Source of the DNA: an alpha proteobacterium BAL199
Lineage (GTDB): Bacteria; Pseudomonadota; Alphaproteobacteria; Thalassobaculales; Thalassobaculaceae
Assembly: GCA_000171835.1 (NCBI GenBank)
Contig: ABHC01000002.1
Location: 124,001-188,000, forward strand
Direction: 5' to 3'
DNA: 64,000 nucleotides
Part shown: one piece after another, positions 17,695 through 26,934 of the stretch
Layout: every line of letters starts with the position of its first letter
Numbering within the stretch: position 1 is the stretch's first letter
Made by a program: the position numbers and the translations under genes
The notes under the pieces: model-generated
What the model saw: only the letters and a program-made list of their open reading frames with translations
Told to the model about the DNA's origin: nothing
Database searches by the model: none

Positions 17695-17841
17695 CGCTGG
17701 TCCGACCAGTGCGGGTGACGGTTGGACCAGGGAGAGGCAACCTGACAAGCCCTGGCGCAGGCAGAAGCATGTCGGGTGCTGCAGGATGATCCCGGCTGGG
17801 CGTGACGGGAGCGTCATGGTGCGTCACAGGAGGACGGCCGC

Positions 17842-20121
17842 GTGCCTTTGCCTGGTACTGGTCTGATCGCGTCGGATCCCGGCGCAATCCTGTTGAGCCT
17901 CACGAACCGCGCTCAGTTGCTTCCCGTCGGGCCCAGCATGACGGCAGCGATCCGCGGCGCTGTCCTCGCTCTGCCGTTCGTATCCGGTGTTGAGGTCTTG
18001 CTGCTTGATACCGCGGCAGATGACGGCGCGGTGGACGACTGGACCCACGAATATGAGATCGGCCCCGGTCCGGATCGTCTGGGCAAAGTGCGTCTCAGGG
18101 TGTCGGATGTGACCGGCTTCAAACCGCTGGAACCGATGTTGCGTGATGCCTGCAGTCTTCTTGGGCTGAGTATTGCGCATCGGCGGGCCCAGTTGCGGTT
18201 CGAGACCCAGGCCTTGGCGCAGAGCGAGCAGTTGGAGGAGGGGCGCGAGGAACTCGAGCGGCACGTTGCGGAGAATGCCCGGCTTGCCGAAGTGGTCAGG
18301 CACAGCGCCAATCCGACGTATGTGATGGACCTGGAGTTCCGGTTGGTGTGGATGAACTCGGCGTTCCTCGACACCTTTGGTGTGCTCTGGACGGATGCGA
18401 TCGGGCGTCGACCCAGCGACGTGCTCTACGGTGATCAGGGCGAACCCGCGCTGGTGGCTGAGGTACGGTCGGCACTGACGGCAACTGGCCACTACAGAGG
18501 AGAGATCATGAACCGTGACCGGCTCGGTCAGGAACGGGTCTTCGCCCTGCAGTTGGATCGGTTTCGTTCGGTCGACGGCCAGCATGAAGGCTACGTGGCC
18601 ATCCGCGAGGACATTACCGAGCGCAAACGGGCAGAGCGCGCTCTGGCCGAAAGCGAGGCGCGGTTTCGCGACCTGACGGAAACGGCCTCCGACTGGTTTT
18701 GGGAGACCGATGCCAACCATCGTTTCCTGTCGTTGTCCGGCGCTTGGCCTCGGCCGCAGGACATGGACAGAGACCTGATTGGCGCCAAGCGCTGGGACTT
18801 CGCAGCCGGCGATATGCTTTCGCAACCCTGGCGGCAGCACCTCGACGATTTGCAGAACCATCGTTCGTTCCGGGACTTCCGCTACGTTCTTCACCGGTCC
18901 GGTGATGCGTTGGTCCATGTATCGATCAGCGGTCGCCCGGTGTTCAGCCCGGAGGGCCGCTTTGTCGGGTACCGAGGAACAGGCCGCGACATCACCGAGG
19001 AGGTCAGCGCGCGCGAAACCGTTGACCGGCTGGTCCGTGCGCTCGACTCCATCGAAGATGTGGTGGCGTTGTTCGACGCTGATGAGCGGCTGGTCTTCGC
19101 GAACCGGCCCTATCGCGCGCTTCATCCGCAGTTCGACGGGATCCTTATTCCCGGCAAGAAACTGGGGGAGATCCTCAATGACTTCGCGTTGCGGGGCATC
19201 ATCGACAACCCCGAGACCGAGGTTCCAAAACGTCTGCATCAGTTCCGGAACCCATCCGGTCCGACGGACATCAATCGGTTCGGCCGGTGGTTCAGGGTCA
19301 AGGACCAGAAACTGGGAGACGGTGGCACGCTGCTGATCGCCACCGACGTGACCCACAGCAAGGACGCCGAACTGGAACTGCGCAAGGCAGTTGATACCGC
19401 CGAAGAGGCGAACGCCGCCAAGTCGGGTTTTCTGGCCCGGATGAGCCATGAACTGCGTACGCCGCTGAATGCCATACTAGGGCTTTCGGAGACTCTGATG
19501 CTCATGGAGGACCGGCTGTCGCCGGCCAAACGGCGGGAGTATCTGGGCGACGTTATGCAGGCCGGACGCATTCTGCTGTCTCACATTGACGACATCCTGA
19601 ATTTTGCTCGGCTGGACGCGGACGGGTTTGCCGTCACTCCGCAACCGACCGATCCACGCCGGTCAGTGGCTGAAGTTGTCCGTCTGATGCGGGTGGTGGC
19701 ACGATCCAGATCGGTTCGTCTGGAGGCGGCCCTGGCCAGGAACCTGCCGAGCGTCCTTGCTGATCCGCGGTCAATTCGCCAGATCCTGATCAATCTCCTG
19801 AGCAACGCAGTCAAGTTCTCGCCGAAGCACGGCGTCGTCCAACTGATGGTCATTCAGGACGGCTCCCGCTTGCGGTTCTCGGTGAGCGACCACGGGATCG
19901 GTATTCCCGCCGACCAGATTGACCAGATATTCGAGCCGTTCCATCAGGTCGGTAATCCCTCGCTGGCGGTCCCTGACAGTGGCACGGGGCTTGGCCTGTC
20001 GATCGTCAAATCCCTGGTCGACCGGAACGCCGGGGCCGTAGCGGTCGACAGCACGCCGGGCCGGGGAACGACAATCTCGGTATGGTTTCCGCTCACGCTT
20101 GAGCCGGCAGCGCAACTTTAA
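17842..20121 (+). CDS. Soluble three-PAS sensor histidine kinase
   Basis: 759 residues from GTG 17842, with AGGAGG about 8 bases upstream. No membrane segment is evident. Residues 1-105 form an uncharacterised N-terminal domain (HMM search needed), and about 110-150 look like a coiled coil. PAS domains lie at about 151-270, 270-390 and 400-500. The HisKA box is MSHELRTPLNA with His536, and the HATPase region has the N-box ILINLLSNAVKFS and glycine boxes DHGIGIP and GTGLGLSIVKSLVD. It would autophosphorylate in response to a cytosolic signal, but no response regulator gene is adjacent. It stands alone between RNA-modification genes, separated by 147 and 86 bp. Confidence 0.92.
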   Translation: MPLPGTGLIASDPGAILLSLTNRAQLLPVGPSMTAAIRGAVLALPFVSGVEVLLLDTAADDGAVDDWTHEYEIGPGPDRLGKVRLRVSDVTGFKPLEPMLRDACSLLGLSIAHRRAQLRFETQALAQSEQLEEGREELERHVAENARLAEVVRHSANPTYVMDLEFRLVWMNSAFLDTFGVLWTDAIGRRPSDVLYGDQGEPALVAEVRSALTATGHYRGEIMNRDRLGQERVFALQLDRFRSVDGQHEGYVAIREDITERKRAERALAESEARFRDLTETASDWFWETDANHRFLSLSGAWPRPQDMDRDLIGAKRWDFAAGDMLSQPWRQHLDDLQNHRSFRDFRYVLHRSGDALVHVSISGRPVFSPEGRFVGYRGTGRDITEEVSARETVDRLVRALDSIEDVVALFDADERLVFANRPYRALHPQFDGILIPGKKLGEILNDFALRGIIDNPETEVPKRLHQFRNPSGPTDINRFGRWFRVKDQKLGDGGTLLIATDVTHSKDAELELRKAVDTAEEANAAKSGFLARMSHELRTPLNAILGLSETLMLMEDRLSPAKRREYLGDVMQAGRILLSHIDDILNFARLDADGFAVTPQPTDPRRSVAEVVRLMRVVARSRSVRLEAALARNLPSVLADPRSIRQILINLLSNAVKFSPKHGVVQLMVIQDGSRLRFSVSDHGIGIPADQIDQIFEPFHQVGNPSLAVPDSGTGLGLSIVKSLVDRNAGAVAVDSTPGRGTTISVWFPLTLEPAAQL

Positions 20122-20207
20122 CCCCGTATCCAACAGACGTGACGGGCGCTCTCTCGGTCTGTATGACCGGCCGGTAGCGCCGACCTTCGCTGGAAGCGAG
20201 CCTCGTC

Positions 20208-21182
20208 ATGTCCCGCCGTACTACACACCCTTCGGAAGCCCGCCGCCGCGACCGCTTTGTGGGACGTGTGGCCAGCGTTTGGGGTGTCCGTCCCGAAGAG
20301 GTCGTGCGCCGCTTAAGTGGAGATCGGCGTTCCAGCGTACGGATCAACCCGCTGGCCGGACGGCCGGTCGAGGAGATCCGCCGGGACATCGAGGCGTTGA
20401 CGGATTTGGAGCCGATCGGCTGGTGTCCGGATGCGTTTCATATCGTCGGCGATAAGCGGGCGATTACGGCAAGTGCACCTCACGCGGCCGGCGAGGTTTA
20501 TGTGATGAACGCCTCGTCGCTGGTGCCGGCGCTGGCTCTCGACCCGCAGCCGGACCAGGACATCCTGGATGTGTGTTCGGCTCCTGGCGGCAAGGCGGCG
20601 CATATCGGGGCGCTGACCGTCAACCAGGCTCGATTGTGGGTCAATGATGGAATAAAGTCACGCCTTAGAAAACTTCAGGAAGTTATTGAATTATTGAATG
20701 TAAATGTAACTGCTGTGACCGAACATCCGGGCCAGTACCTGGACAAGTTCGTCGAGGAGACATTCGACCGAATCCTGCTGGACGCCCAATGCTCTGGGGA
20801 GGGTATGGCCGACCTGTCGCGTTCCGATGCGTTGCGGTTCTGGACGCCCGAGCGGGTCGAGCAGATGAGCCGCCTGCAGCAGCGTATGCTGGTGGCATCG
20901 TTCAAGCGGCTGCGGCCCGGCGGCATCTTGGTTTATTCGACCTGCACCGTCTCGCCGGAAGAGAACGAGGCGCCGGTCGACCATCTGGTTCGGCACAACC
21001 CTAGCGCCGTCATCGAGCCGATAGACTTGGCAATTCCCGAGGCGGTTCCGGGGCTGACCCGGTGGGAAAAGCGCGACTATGATCCGAGCCTCGCGAACGC
21101 GTTGCGGGTCGTGGCCGGCCCGTTCATGGAGGCGTTTTTCGTATGCCGGATCCGCAAAGTCGAGCAGGAGACAGCGGCGTGA
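20208..21182 (+). CDS. RsmB/RsmF-type RNA (cytosine-5) methyltransferase
   Basis: 324 residues. SAM motif I is ILDVCSAPGGKAAHIGAL, motif IV is DRILLDAQCSGEGM (DAPCSG in most relatives), and the second catalytic Cys is in VYSTCTVSPEENE. The N-terminal SVRINPL segment is a family marker. It would methylate rRNA or tRNA cytosines. The bases encoding roughly residues 145-168 (20641-20710) contain only 21 G or C in 70, far below the surrounding gene, although the reading frame is intact. Its stop overlaps the rsmI start. No NusB-like domain is seen. Confidence 0.9.
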   Translation: MSRRTTHPSEARRRDRFVGRVASVWGVRPEEVVRRLSGDRRSSVRINPLAGRPVEEIRRDIEALTDLEPIGWCPDAFHIVGDKRAITASAPHAAGEVYVMNASSLVPALALDPQPDQDILDVCSAPGGKAAHIGALTVNQARLWVNDGIKSRLRKLQEVIELLNVNVTAVTEHPGQYLDKFVEETFDRILLDAQCSGEGMADLSRSDALRFWTPERVEQMSRLQQRMLVASFKRLRPGGILVYSTCTVSPEENEAPVDHLVRHNPSAVIEPIDLAIPEAVPGLTRWEKRDYDPSLANALRVVAGPFMEAFFVCRIRKVEQETAA

Positions 21183-21883
21183 TCGAACTGGTGGCGACGC
21201 CAATCGGCAATCTGGAAGACCTTAGTCCTCGCGCCCGCGCCGCGTTCGAAGCGGCCGACGTGGTGGCCTGCGAGGACACCCGGCGGACCGGCCGCTTGCT
21301 GTCCGCTGCCGGCATCAAGGCCCGGATGGTCGCCTACCATGAGCACAACGAGCGACCGATGGCCGAGACGCTGGTGCGTTGGTCGATCGAGGGCAAGCGC
21401 ATCGCGGTGGCGACCGACGGTGGCACGCCCGGGGTCAGCGACCCGGGCTTCTCGTTGGTCCGTGCGGCGGCCCGAGCCGGGGTGCCGGTTACCATGATGC
21501 CGGGCCCGGCGGCGTTCGTGATGGCGGCGGTGCTGTCGGGCCTGCCGGTTCACGGGATCACGTTCCGGGGGTTTCCACCAAAGAAGGGTGGGCCGCGTCG
21601 GCGATTCATTGAGGTGGACGCGGCCTCTCCGCACACCCTGGTTTTCTATGAGAGCCCGTACCGGGTCGCGAAACTGATCGAGGATGCGATCGCCGTCCTG
21701 GGCGACCGGCCAGCGGCCTTCGCCCGCGAACTCACCAAGCTTCACGAGGAGGTGGTGAGGGGGCGGTTGTCGGAATTGGCGGCAGTGCTGGAAGCTCGTG
21801 GCGGCCAATTGATCGGGGAGTGTTGCGTCGTCATCGGCGGCGCCGAGGTTCCGGGTGATTGGTTTGAGGCGGACGCGCAGTAA
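21179..21883 (+). CDS. rsmI: 16S rRNA (cytidine(1402)-2'-O)-methyltransferase
   Basis: 234 residues, shorter than the roughly 280 of E. coli RsmI because the C-terminal domain is missing or very short. Tetrapyrrole-methylase-fold signatures are present: VATPIGNLEDLSPRA at the N-terminus, VVACEDTRRTGRLL, AVATDGGTPGVSDPG, and VTMMPGPAAFVMA. The GFPPKK segment and FYESPYRV are typical of RsmI. GTG 21179 overlaps the previous stop and has AGGAGA 7 bases upstream; ATG 21143 is in frame but lacks such a site. Confidence 0.9.
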   Translation: MIELVATPIGNLEDLSPRARAAFEAADVVACEDTRRTGRLLSAAGIKARMVAYHEHNERPMAETLVRWSIEGKRIAVATDGGTPGVSDPGFSLVRAAARAGVPVTMMPGPAAFVMAAVLSGLPVHGITFRGFPPKKGGPRRRFIEVDAASPHTLVFYESPYRVAKLIEDAIAVLGDRPAAFARELTKLHEEVVRGRLSELAAVLEARGGQLIGECCVVIGGAEVPGDWFEADAQ

Positions 21884-22016
21884 GGCGCAACGAATACGTT
21901 TCGCAGCGGTCCGCCGTTCTGTGTTTGCGCGGGCCGTTCCGTCATGTTCGATTGCCATGGCAGCGTTGCCGACTCACGCGGTTTCTCAATGCATGTCCTC
22001 GCCGTAGAGTCGGATC

Positions 22017-23279
22017 ATGTCCCGCTTTCAGCCCTCCGCGGGCGGACTCGCCGCCCTTGGTGTGCTCGCCTTTTGCTTCGTCATGAACGCGCTTGCCCGT
22101 GGGGCCGGCGAGACCTACGCGGTGTTCCTGCTGCCGATCGGGGACGAGACGGGCTGGCATCGCGGTGACCTGACATCGGTGTACTCCCTGTACATGGCGG
22201 CCAACGGTCTCGCGTCGCCGTTCGTCGGATTGGCGTTTGACAGGTTCGGGCCACGGATTCTCTACGTCTTCGGACTCGTATTGCTTGGCAGCGGATTCAT
22301 GCTCGCAGGCTCTATGGCAAGCCTGTGGGAGATGTATCTCAGCGTTGGGTTGATGGGCGGGCTCGGCATTGCCTCGCTGGGCATGATTCCCGCATCGGCT
22401 CTCATTAGCCGTTGGTTCGACCGACGTCTGGCTACCGCGATGGCGGTCGCCTCGACCGGCCTGGGAACCGGGACGCTGGTGCTGGTGCCGCTTGCCCAAG
22501 TTCTGATTGACGTCGAAGGTTGGCGCACTGCCTATCTCTGGCTCGGAGCGATCATTACTGCGGTTGCGGTACCGGTCGCACTGCTGCCCTGGAGTAGAAT
22601 CACGAGCGGCGCGGTTGCAGACCGGCCGCTGACCGAACGAATTCCCGCCGTCCGACCTGGACTGCTGCGTGTAATCTGCGGACGGCCGTTCTGGGCGTTG
22701 TTCTTCGTGTTCTTCCTGACGGCGGTCGCCATTTATTCGGTCAGCCTGCAATCGGTAGCTTATCTGGTTGATCAGGGGTATTCGCCTCTGGAAGCTGCCA
22801 GCGCGTTCGGCTTTACCGGCGTCCTTTCTATTGTTGGCATGCTGGTGACGGGGATTGCGGCTGATCGCTACGGAAACAGGGTTACGGCGACGGTAAGCTA
22901 TGCCTGCAGTTTCGTTGGCGTTGTCGCGCTGTTCGCAATGCAGGCTGCGCCATCGTTCGCGCTGGTTGTGGTGTTCGTGATCTTCTTCGGGGTCAGCATG
23001 GGCGCGCGCGGGCCGATCGTGTCGACCATCGCGGCTACGTTGTTCGCTGGTCGGGGTCTCGGGACGATTTATGGAACGATCACCACCGGTCAGGGCCTCG
23101 GTGCCGCCGCCGGGTCATGGATCGCGGGCTTCCTGCACGATCTTACCGGTGGATACGATGCCGGATTCCTGATGTCGTCGGTGTTCATAGGTTTGGCGGT
23201 CATCTTGTTCTGGACAGTGCCTGAACTTGTTGCCCGACGCTCAAGACCTGCACAGCCGGAGTCAAAGGCGCTACCGTAA
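22017..23279 (+). CDS. MFS transporter
   Basis: 420 residues with about twelve hydrophobic segments. The loop between segments two and three, GLAFDRFGPRILYVFG, is the MFS motif A region. The N-terminus GETYAVFLLPIGDETGWHRGDL and the central basic loop after VALLPWSRI are usual for the oxalate/formate-antiporter-like subgroup. It would carry a small organic acid or amine across the inner membrane. It is 133 bp downstream of rsmI and precedes an amidase by 122 bp, in the same direction, so a shared catabolic role is possible. Confidence 0.88.
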   Translation: MSRFQPSAGGLAALGVLAFCFVMNALARGAGETYAVFLLPIGDETGWHRGDLTSVYSLYMAANGLASPFVGLAFDRFGPRILYVFGLVLLGSGFMLAGSMASLWEMYLSVGLMGGLGIASLGMIPASALISRWFDRRLATAMAVASTGLGTGTLVLVPLAQVLIDVEGWRTAYLWLGAIITAVAVPVALLPWSRITSGAVADRPLTERIPAVRPGLLRVICGRPFWALFFVFFLTAVAIYSVSLQSVAYLVDQGYSPLEAASAFGFTGVLSIVGMLVTGIAADRYGNRVTATVSYACSFVGVVALFAMQAAPSFALVVVFVIFFGVSMGARGPIVSTIAATLFAGRGLGTIYGTITTGQGLGAAAGSWIAGFLHDLTGGYDAGFLMSSVFIGLAVILFWTVPELVARRSRPAQPESKALP

Positions 23280-23282
23280 TGC

Positions 23283-23318
23283 AGCGTTTATTGTAGAAAA
23301 TCATTTTTAGCGTTTATT
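23283..23318 (+). repeat. Direct repeat in the amidase upstream region
   Basis: AGCGTTTATT occurs at 23283-23292 and again at 23309-23318, with a period of 26 bp, in an AT-rich tract between the MFS and amidase genes. It could be a regulator binding site or part of a promoter. No terminator hairpin is evident. Confidence 0.4.
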
Positions 23319-23401
23319 CTAAGGCGTGAGCGTGCTCGCATGCCGATCGCTCGAAAATCGCGAAGCGCATTATCGTGGAGCGTCAGGACGCGAGGACTTC
23401 C

Positions 23402-24856
23402 ATGCCCGACATTGCATTTTTGTCAGCGACACAGCTTGCCGCCCGGATCCGGGAGCGGCGGATCGGCTGCCGGGAACTGCTCGATCACATGCTCGACCGG
23501 GTCGAGCGGTACAATCCTTCCATGAACGCCATCGTCGTGCTGGACGTGGAGCGTGCTCGTGCTCGAGCCGATGCGGCCGACGCGGCACTTGCCCGTGGCG
23601 ACGTCTGGGGGCCGCTGCACGGCGTTCCGATGACCATCAAGGAGAGCTACGACGTTGAGGGCCTGCCGACGACGTGGGGGCTGCCGACCCTGGCCGACAA
23701 TCGGGCCGTTCGCGACTCCACGGTCGTCCGTCGGATGCGCGAGGCCGGGGTGGTGCTGTTCGGGAAGACCAACGTGCCGGTCTTGCTCGCCGACTGGCAA
23801 AGCTACAATCCGGTGTACGGCAGCACCGGAAACCCCTGGGATCTGTCACGAACTCCGGGCGGATCGTCGGGGGGGAGTGCTGCGGCCCTGGCCGCTGGAC
23901 TAACGGGCATCGATGCCGGGTCGGACATCGGTGCATCCATCCGGAATCCGGCGCATTATTGCGGCGTCTACGGCCACAAGCCGACCTACGGGATCGTGTC
24001 GCCTCGCGGGCACGCGACGCCCGGTGTGCTTGCTCAAGCGGACATTTCGGTCGTGGGACCGCTGGCGCGGTCTGCCGAGGATCTGGAGACTGCACTGGAC
24101 GTCATGGCCGGCGCCGATGGTCTGGACGGCGAGTGTTGGCGACTGAACCTTCCCACTGATGTTCGAACGCAGCCTCGCGAATTCCGTGCAGCGGTCATGT
24201 TGACCGACCCGAACTGCGCCCAGGACGACGACCTGACAGCTAAGCTTCAGGAAACGGTGGACGCGCTGACGCGGATCGGGGTTACCGTTTCGGACACGGC
24301 TCGACCGGCGGTCGACACCACGGAATCGCACAGGCTGTACATTCACCTGCTCAGGGCGGCGACCTCCGCCCGAATGTCGGACGCGGACTACGCAGAACAG
24401 CTGGCGCTTAGCGAAACCGCCGAGCCCGACGACTACGGCTACCTGCCGATGGTGGCTCGGGCGGTAACCCAGCCTCACCGCAACTGGCTGCGAGCCCATG
24501 AACGCCGCACCCATCTTCGCGAGGCCTGGGCGCGGTTCTTTCACGAGTGGGATGTTCTGCTCTGTCCGACGGCGGCGTCGACGGCATTCCCCCATCAACA
24601 GGAAGGTCAGCGGCACGAGCGCACAATTTTGATCAATGGTCGTCCGCAACCGACGGTCGACCAGTTGTTCTGGGCCGGCCTGTCGTCGGTGGTCTATCTG
24701 CCGAGTACGGTTGCCCCGGTGGGTCTGGCCAAGGATGGATTGCCATGTGGACTGCAGATCATCGCGGGGCATGGGCGGGATAAAACAGCCCTAGCATTCG
24801 CCAAAATGATCGAACGGGAGCTTGGTGGGTTCGTTCCGCCGCCCGGATATGACTGA
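23402..24856 (+). CDS. Amidase-signature family hydrolase
   Basis: 484 residues. The Ser-cisSer-Lys triad is visible: Lys80 in MTIKESY, the cis-Ser in GGSSGGSAAA at about 154-163, and the nucleophile Ser179 in SDIGASIRNPA. The signature region GLTGIDAGSDIG continues into HYCGVYGHKPTYG. Such enzymes cleave amides to acid and ammonia. ATG 23402 has GAGGA about 5 bases upstream; an earlier in-frame start at 23375 is less likely. It follows the MFS permease, which may supply the substrate. The substrate is unknown. Confidence 0.9.
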   Translation: MPDIAFLSATQLAARIRERRIGCRELLDHMLDRVERYNPSMNAIVVLDVERARARADAADAALARGDVWGPLHGVPMTIKESYDVEGLPTTWGLPTLADNRAVRDSTVVRRMREAGVVLFGKTNVPVLLADWQSYNPVYGSTGNPWDLSRTPGGSSGGSAAALAAGLTGIDAGSDIGASIRNPAHYCGVYGHKPTYGIVSPRGHATPGVLAQADISVVGPLARSAEDLETALDVMAGADGLDGECWRLNLPTDVRTQPREFRAAVMLTDPNCAQDDDLTAKLQETVDALTRIGVTVSDTARPAVDTTESHRLYIHLLRAATSARMSDADYAEQLALSETAEPDDYGYLPMVARAVTQPHRNWLRAHERRTHLREAWARFFHEWDVLLCPTAASTAFPHQQEGQRHERTILINGRPQPTVDQLFWAGLSSVVYLPSTVAPVGLAKDGLPCGLQIIAGHGRDKTALAFAKMIERELGGFVPPPGYD

Positions 24857-24923
24857 AGATCGTCAACCCTCCCTTAACGAGTCTCCTTTAAGGAAGAGCT
24901 TGGAGAAGATGCAGGGTCTATGA

Positions 24924-25496
24924 ATGACGAGTGCGAGCACGGCATCGCCTGACGGGCCGGCTGTTCCTGACAGCAAGGCGGTTGCAACGGCGATCAAGCT
25001 TCACGACCGATACGTCAAGCGTCTACCGGGTGGTCGACGCGCCCAGCTTGCTAATTTGCGTCTGGACGGTATCAACCTTGGTGGACGCCGACTCGATGAG
25101 ATTGACTTCACCGGGTCGTCATTGGTCGACGCTCGGCTTGAGAAATCGGTTCTGTGCTTCGCGAACTTCTTTGGCGCCGATCTGACACGGGCGCGCCTCA
25201 ACGGTGCCGATCTGACGCGAGCCGACCTCCGTGGCGCCTGCTTCCGCGGTGCCGACCTGTCGGGGGCGAACATGACCCAGTCGGACATCCGCGAAGCGGT
25301 GCTTGTGCGGGCAGGGCCGGGTGGCGCGTCGGATTCCGAGTACTCCCAAGACGCAGCGAAACACGGATCGGACCTGTCGGGGCTTCGGGCACACGGCGCC
25401 GACCTCACTGCGGCCCGCATCGGAAATTCCTTTGCGGTCCGAGCGGATTTCACCGGTGCGCAGATGCGTGGCGTCTCGTTCCAGGGGGCCGACCTG
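24924..25496 (+). pseudogene. Pentapeptide-repeat protein, 5' part, interrupted by IS256-family element
   Basis: 191 codons before the insertion point. After about 55 residues of non-repeat sequence come A(D/N)LxxA-type repeats: FANFFGADLTRARLNGADLTR and CFRGADLSGANMTQSDI. These build a right-handed quadrilateral beta-helix. The frame is cut after GVSFQGADL by the element that starts at 25497; read-through into it ends at 25547. Joined to the part beginning at 26935, the codons run on without a break (GADL followed by RTAVFRNANLEGARF), giving a 447-residue original protein. ATG 24924 is the likely start; the ribosome site is weak. The function of the intact protein is unknown. Confidence 0.9.
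25489..25496. repeat. 8-bp target-site duplication, left copy
   Basis: CCGACCTG directly before the left inverted repeat of the element; the identical octamer follows the right end at 26927-26934. Eight bases is the normal duplication for the IS256 family. Confidence 0.9.
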
Positions 25497-26926
25497 GGGG
25501 ATGTCCCTCGCCGTGTTGAAATTTGCTCGGCAGGCGCTGTTGGTTGACGATGCTATGCGGCGACCGCCTGCTGTTCAAGGTCGTGGTTGATCGCGTTCCT
25601 GTCCTGGTGGGCCGCCAGGGCTCGGCGCAGGCTCGGGAGTTGCTTGTGGGCCTTGAGGCGGCGGAAACCCTTGGCGGCCTCGAGCATGGCAGCGGCGGTC
25701 CAGCGCAGCGCCATGGCCGCGTCCTGCCAGCGTTTGACGTTGCGGCAGACCCGGCGGACGGTTCCGTTCATGTTCTCGATGATGTTGGTGCAGGCGAGCG
25801 ACCGGCGTAGTTCGACTGGCAGACCGAGGCGGGTGACGGTGAGGATCTCGTCGAGGCCCTCCAGGATGCTGGCCGACACGCCCGGGGCGTCGCGCTCCAG
25901 GCGACGGGCGAGGTTGCGGATCAGCTTCTCGGCCTTGTCGGCGTCGTCCAGTTCCCAGGCCTGACGCAGCGCCTTGCGGACGCCGGCCTGCAAGGACTTG
26001 GGCAGGCGCTCTGCGATGTTGCGGGCCTTGTGGACCTGGCAGCGCTGGATCGGGGTGTCGCGGCCGAAGGTGTTGCGAATCGCCTTCGACAGCGCCTTGG
26101 CGCCGTCGATGATGAACAGTCGGCAGACCGCGGGATCGAGGCCGCGGCCGACCAGGTTGTCGAGCAGCGCCTGGGCCACGGCGGCGTTCTCGCTGGCCCC
26201 CTCGATCACGCCGAGCGGATGCTTGTCGCCGATGCCGTCGATGCCGACGGCGGCCAGCAGCATCAGGTCTTCCTCGATGTGGATGCCGTCGATCTGGATC
26301 GCCAGCAGGTCCAGGGCGGACAAGTCGGCGGCCATCCATTCCTTCATGCGTTCCGCCGACAGCGCCACGAACCGCCGCGACACCGCCGACTTCGACACTC
26401 CCGACCCGGGGGCCGCCGGGATGTCGCCGCCCGGCAGGCGGACGGCGCGGCCGAACTTGCGGGTCGAGACGTTGATCAGCATCAGGTTCAGCGCCCACTT
26501 GCCGAGCAGGTCTTCCGACTGCGCCGCCTCCCAGCTCGGCAGCGCCAGCTCGCCGCCGTCGCGAGCACGAACGCGAGGACGATCGATCTCGACCTTGCCG
26601 CCGTGGAAGCCGACCTTCCCCTTGGTCTTGCCCCAGCGATACCCGTCTCGCCCAGCAGCCCGGCCGTAGCGCGGGCCGCACAGCTCGGCCGCCTCCTCAT
26701 CCATCATCGTCGCCAAAGTCGCCAGGCCCGCCGTCAGGCAGAAACGATCGAAGCTGGCTCCGACTTCCTGCCAAGCCTCATCGACGATTGCCGCCGGCAC
26801 CACGCCGGCAGATCTGGTAGCTTTCTTCATGGCGTTGCTCTCCTTCGCGGATTCGACACCCCGAGCCTAATGGCTCAAGGCGGGCAACGCCTGCTCCCCT
26901 ATTTCAACATCGACCGGGACATACCC
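25497..26926 (-). mobile_element. IS256-family insertion sequence, complete (1430 bp)
   Basis: Both ends are defined. The left end reads GGGGATGTCCC and the right end, inverted, reads GGGTATGTCCC. The imperfect inverted repeats extend about 45 bp, sharing TGTTGAAAT and GCAGGCG further in. Identical 8-bp duplications flank it. One transposase gene, transcribed leftward, fills most of the element. The duplication is intact and the transposase frame is open, so the insertion looks recent and the element may be active. Confidence 0.93.
25553..26830 (-). CDS. IS256-family transposase
   Basis: 425 residues, full length for the family. The DDE triad can be placed at Asp181 (IQIDGIH), Asp242 (FIIDGAKAL) and Glu352 (NIIENMNG), with the family marker CQVHKARN between the second Asp and the Glu. 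The N-terminal GYRWGKTKGKVGFHGGKVEI segment is usual for Mutator-type transposases. The start is ATG 26830, about 95 bases inside the right end. The frame is intact with no missing catalytic residue. Confidence 0.95.
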   Translation of the reverse strand: MKKATRSAGVVPAAIVDEAWQEVGASFDRFCLTAGLATLATMMDEEAAELCGPRYGRAAGRDGYRWGKTKGKVGFHGGKVEIDRPRVRARDGGELALPSWEAAQSEDLLGKWALNLMLINVSTRKFGRAVRLPGGDIPAAPGSGVSKSAVSRRFVALSAERMKEWMAADLSALDLLAIQIDGIHIEEDLMLLAAVGIDGIGDKHPLGVIEGASENAAVAQALLDNLVGRGLDPAVCRLFIIDGAKALSKAIRNTFGRDTPIQRCQVHKARNIAERLPKSLQAGVRKALRQAWELDDADKAEKLIRNLARRLERDAPGVSASILEGLDEILTVTRLGLPVELRRSLACTNIIENMNGTVRRVCRNVKRWQDAAMALRWTAAAMLEAAKGFRRLKAHKQLPSLRRALAAHQDRNAINHDLEQQAVAA

Positions 26927-26934
26927 CCGACCTG
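26927..26934. repeat. 8-bp target-site duplication, right copy
   Basis: CCGACCTG directly after the right end of the element, identical to 25489-25496. Confidence 0.9.

Noticed and set aside
17824-19449. A 541-codon open frame on the leftward strand under the three-PAS kinase
   Set aside because: It is a shadow of the kinase: no ribosome site, no recognisable domain, and typical antisense composition for a high-G+C gene.
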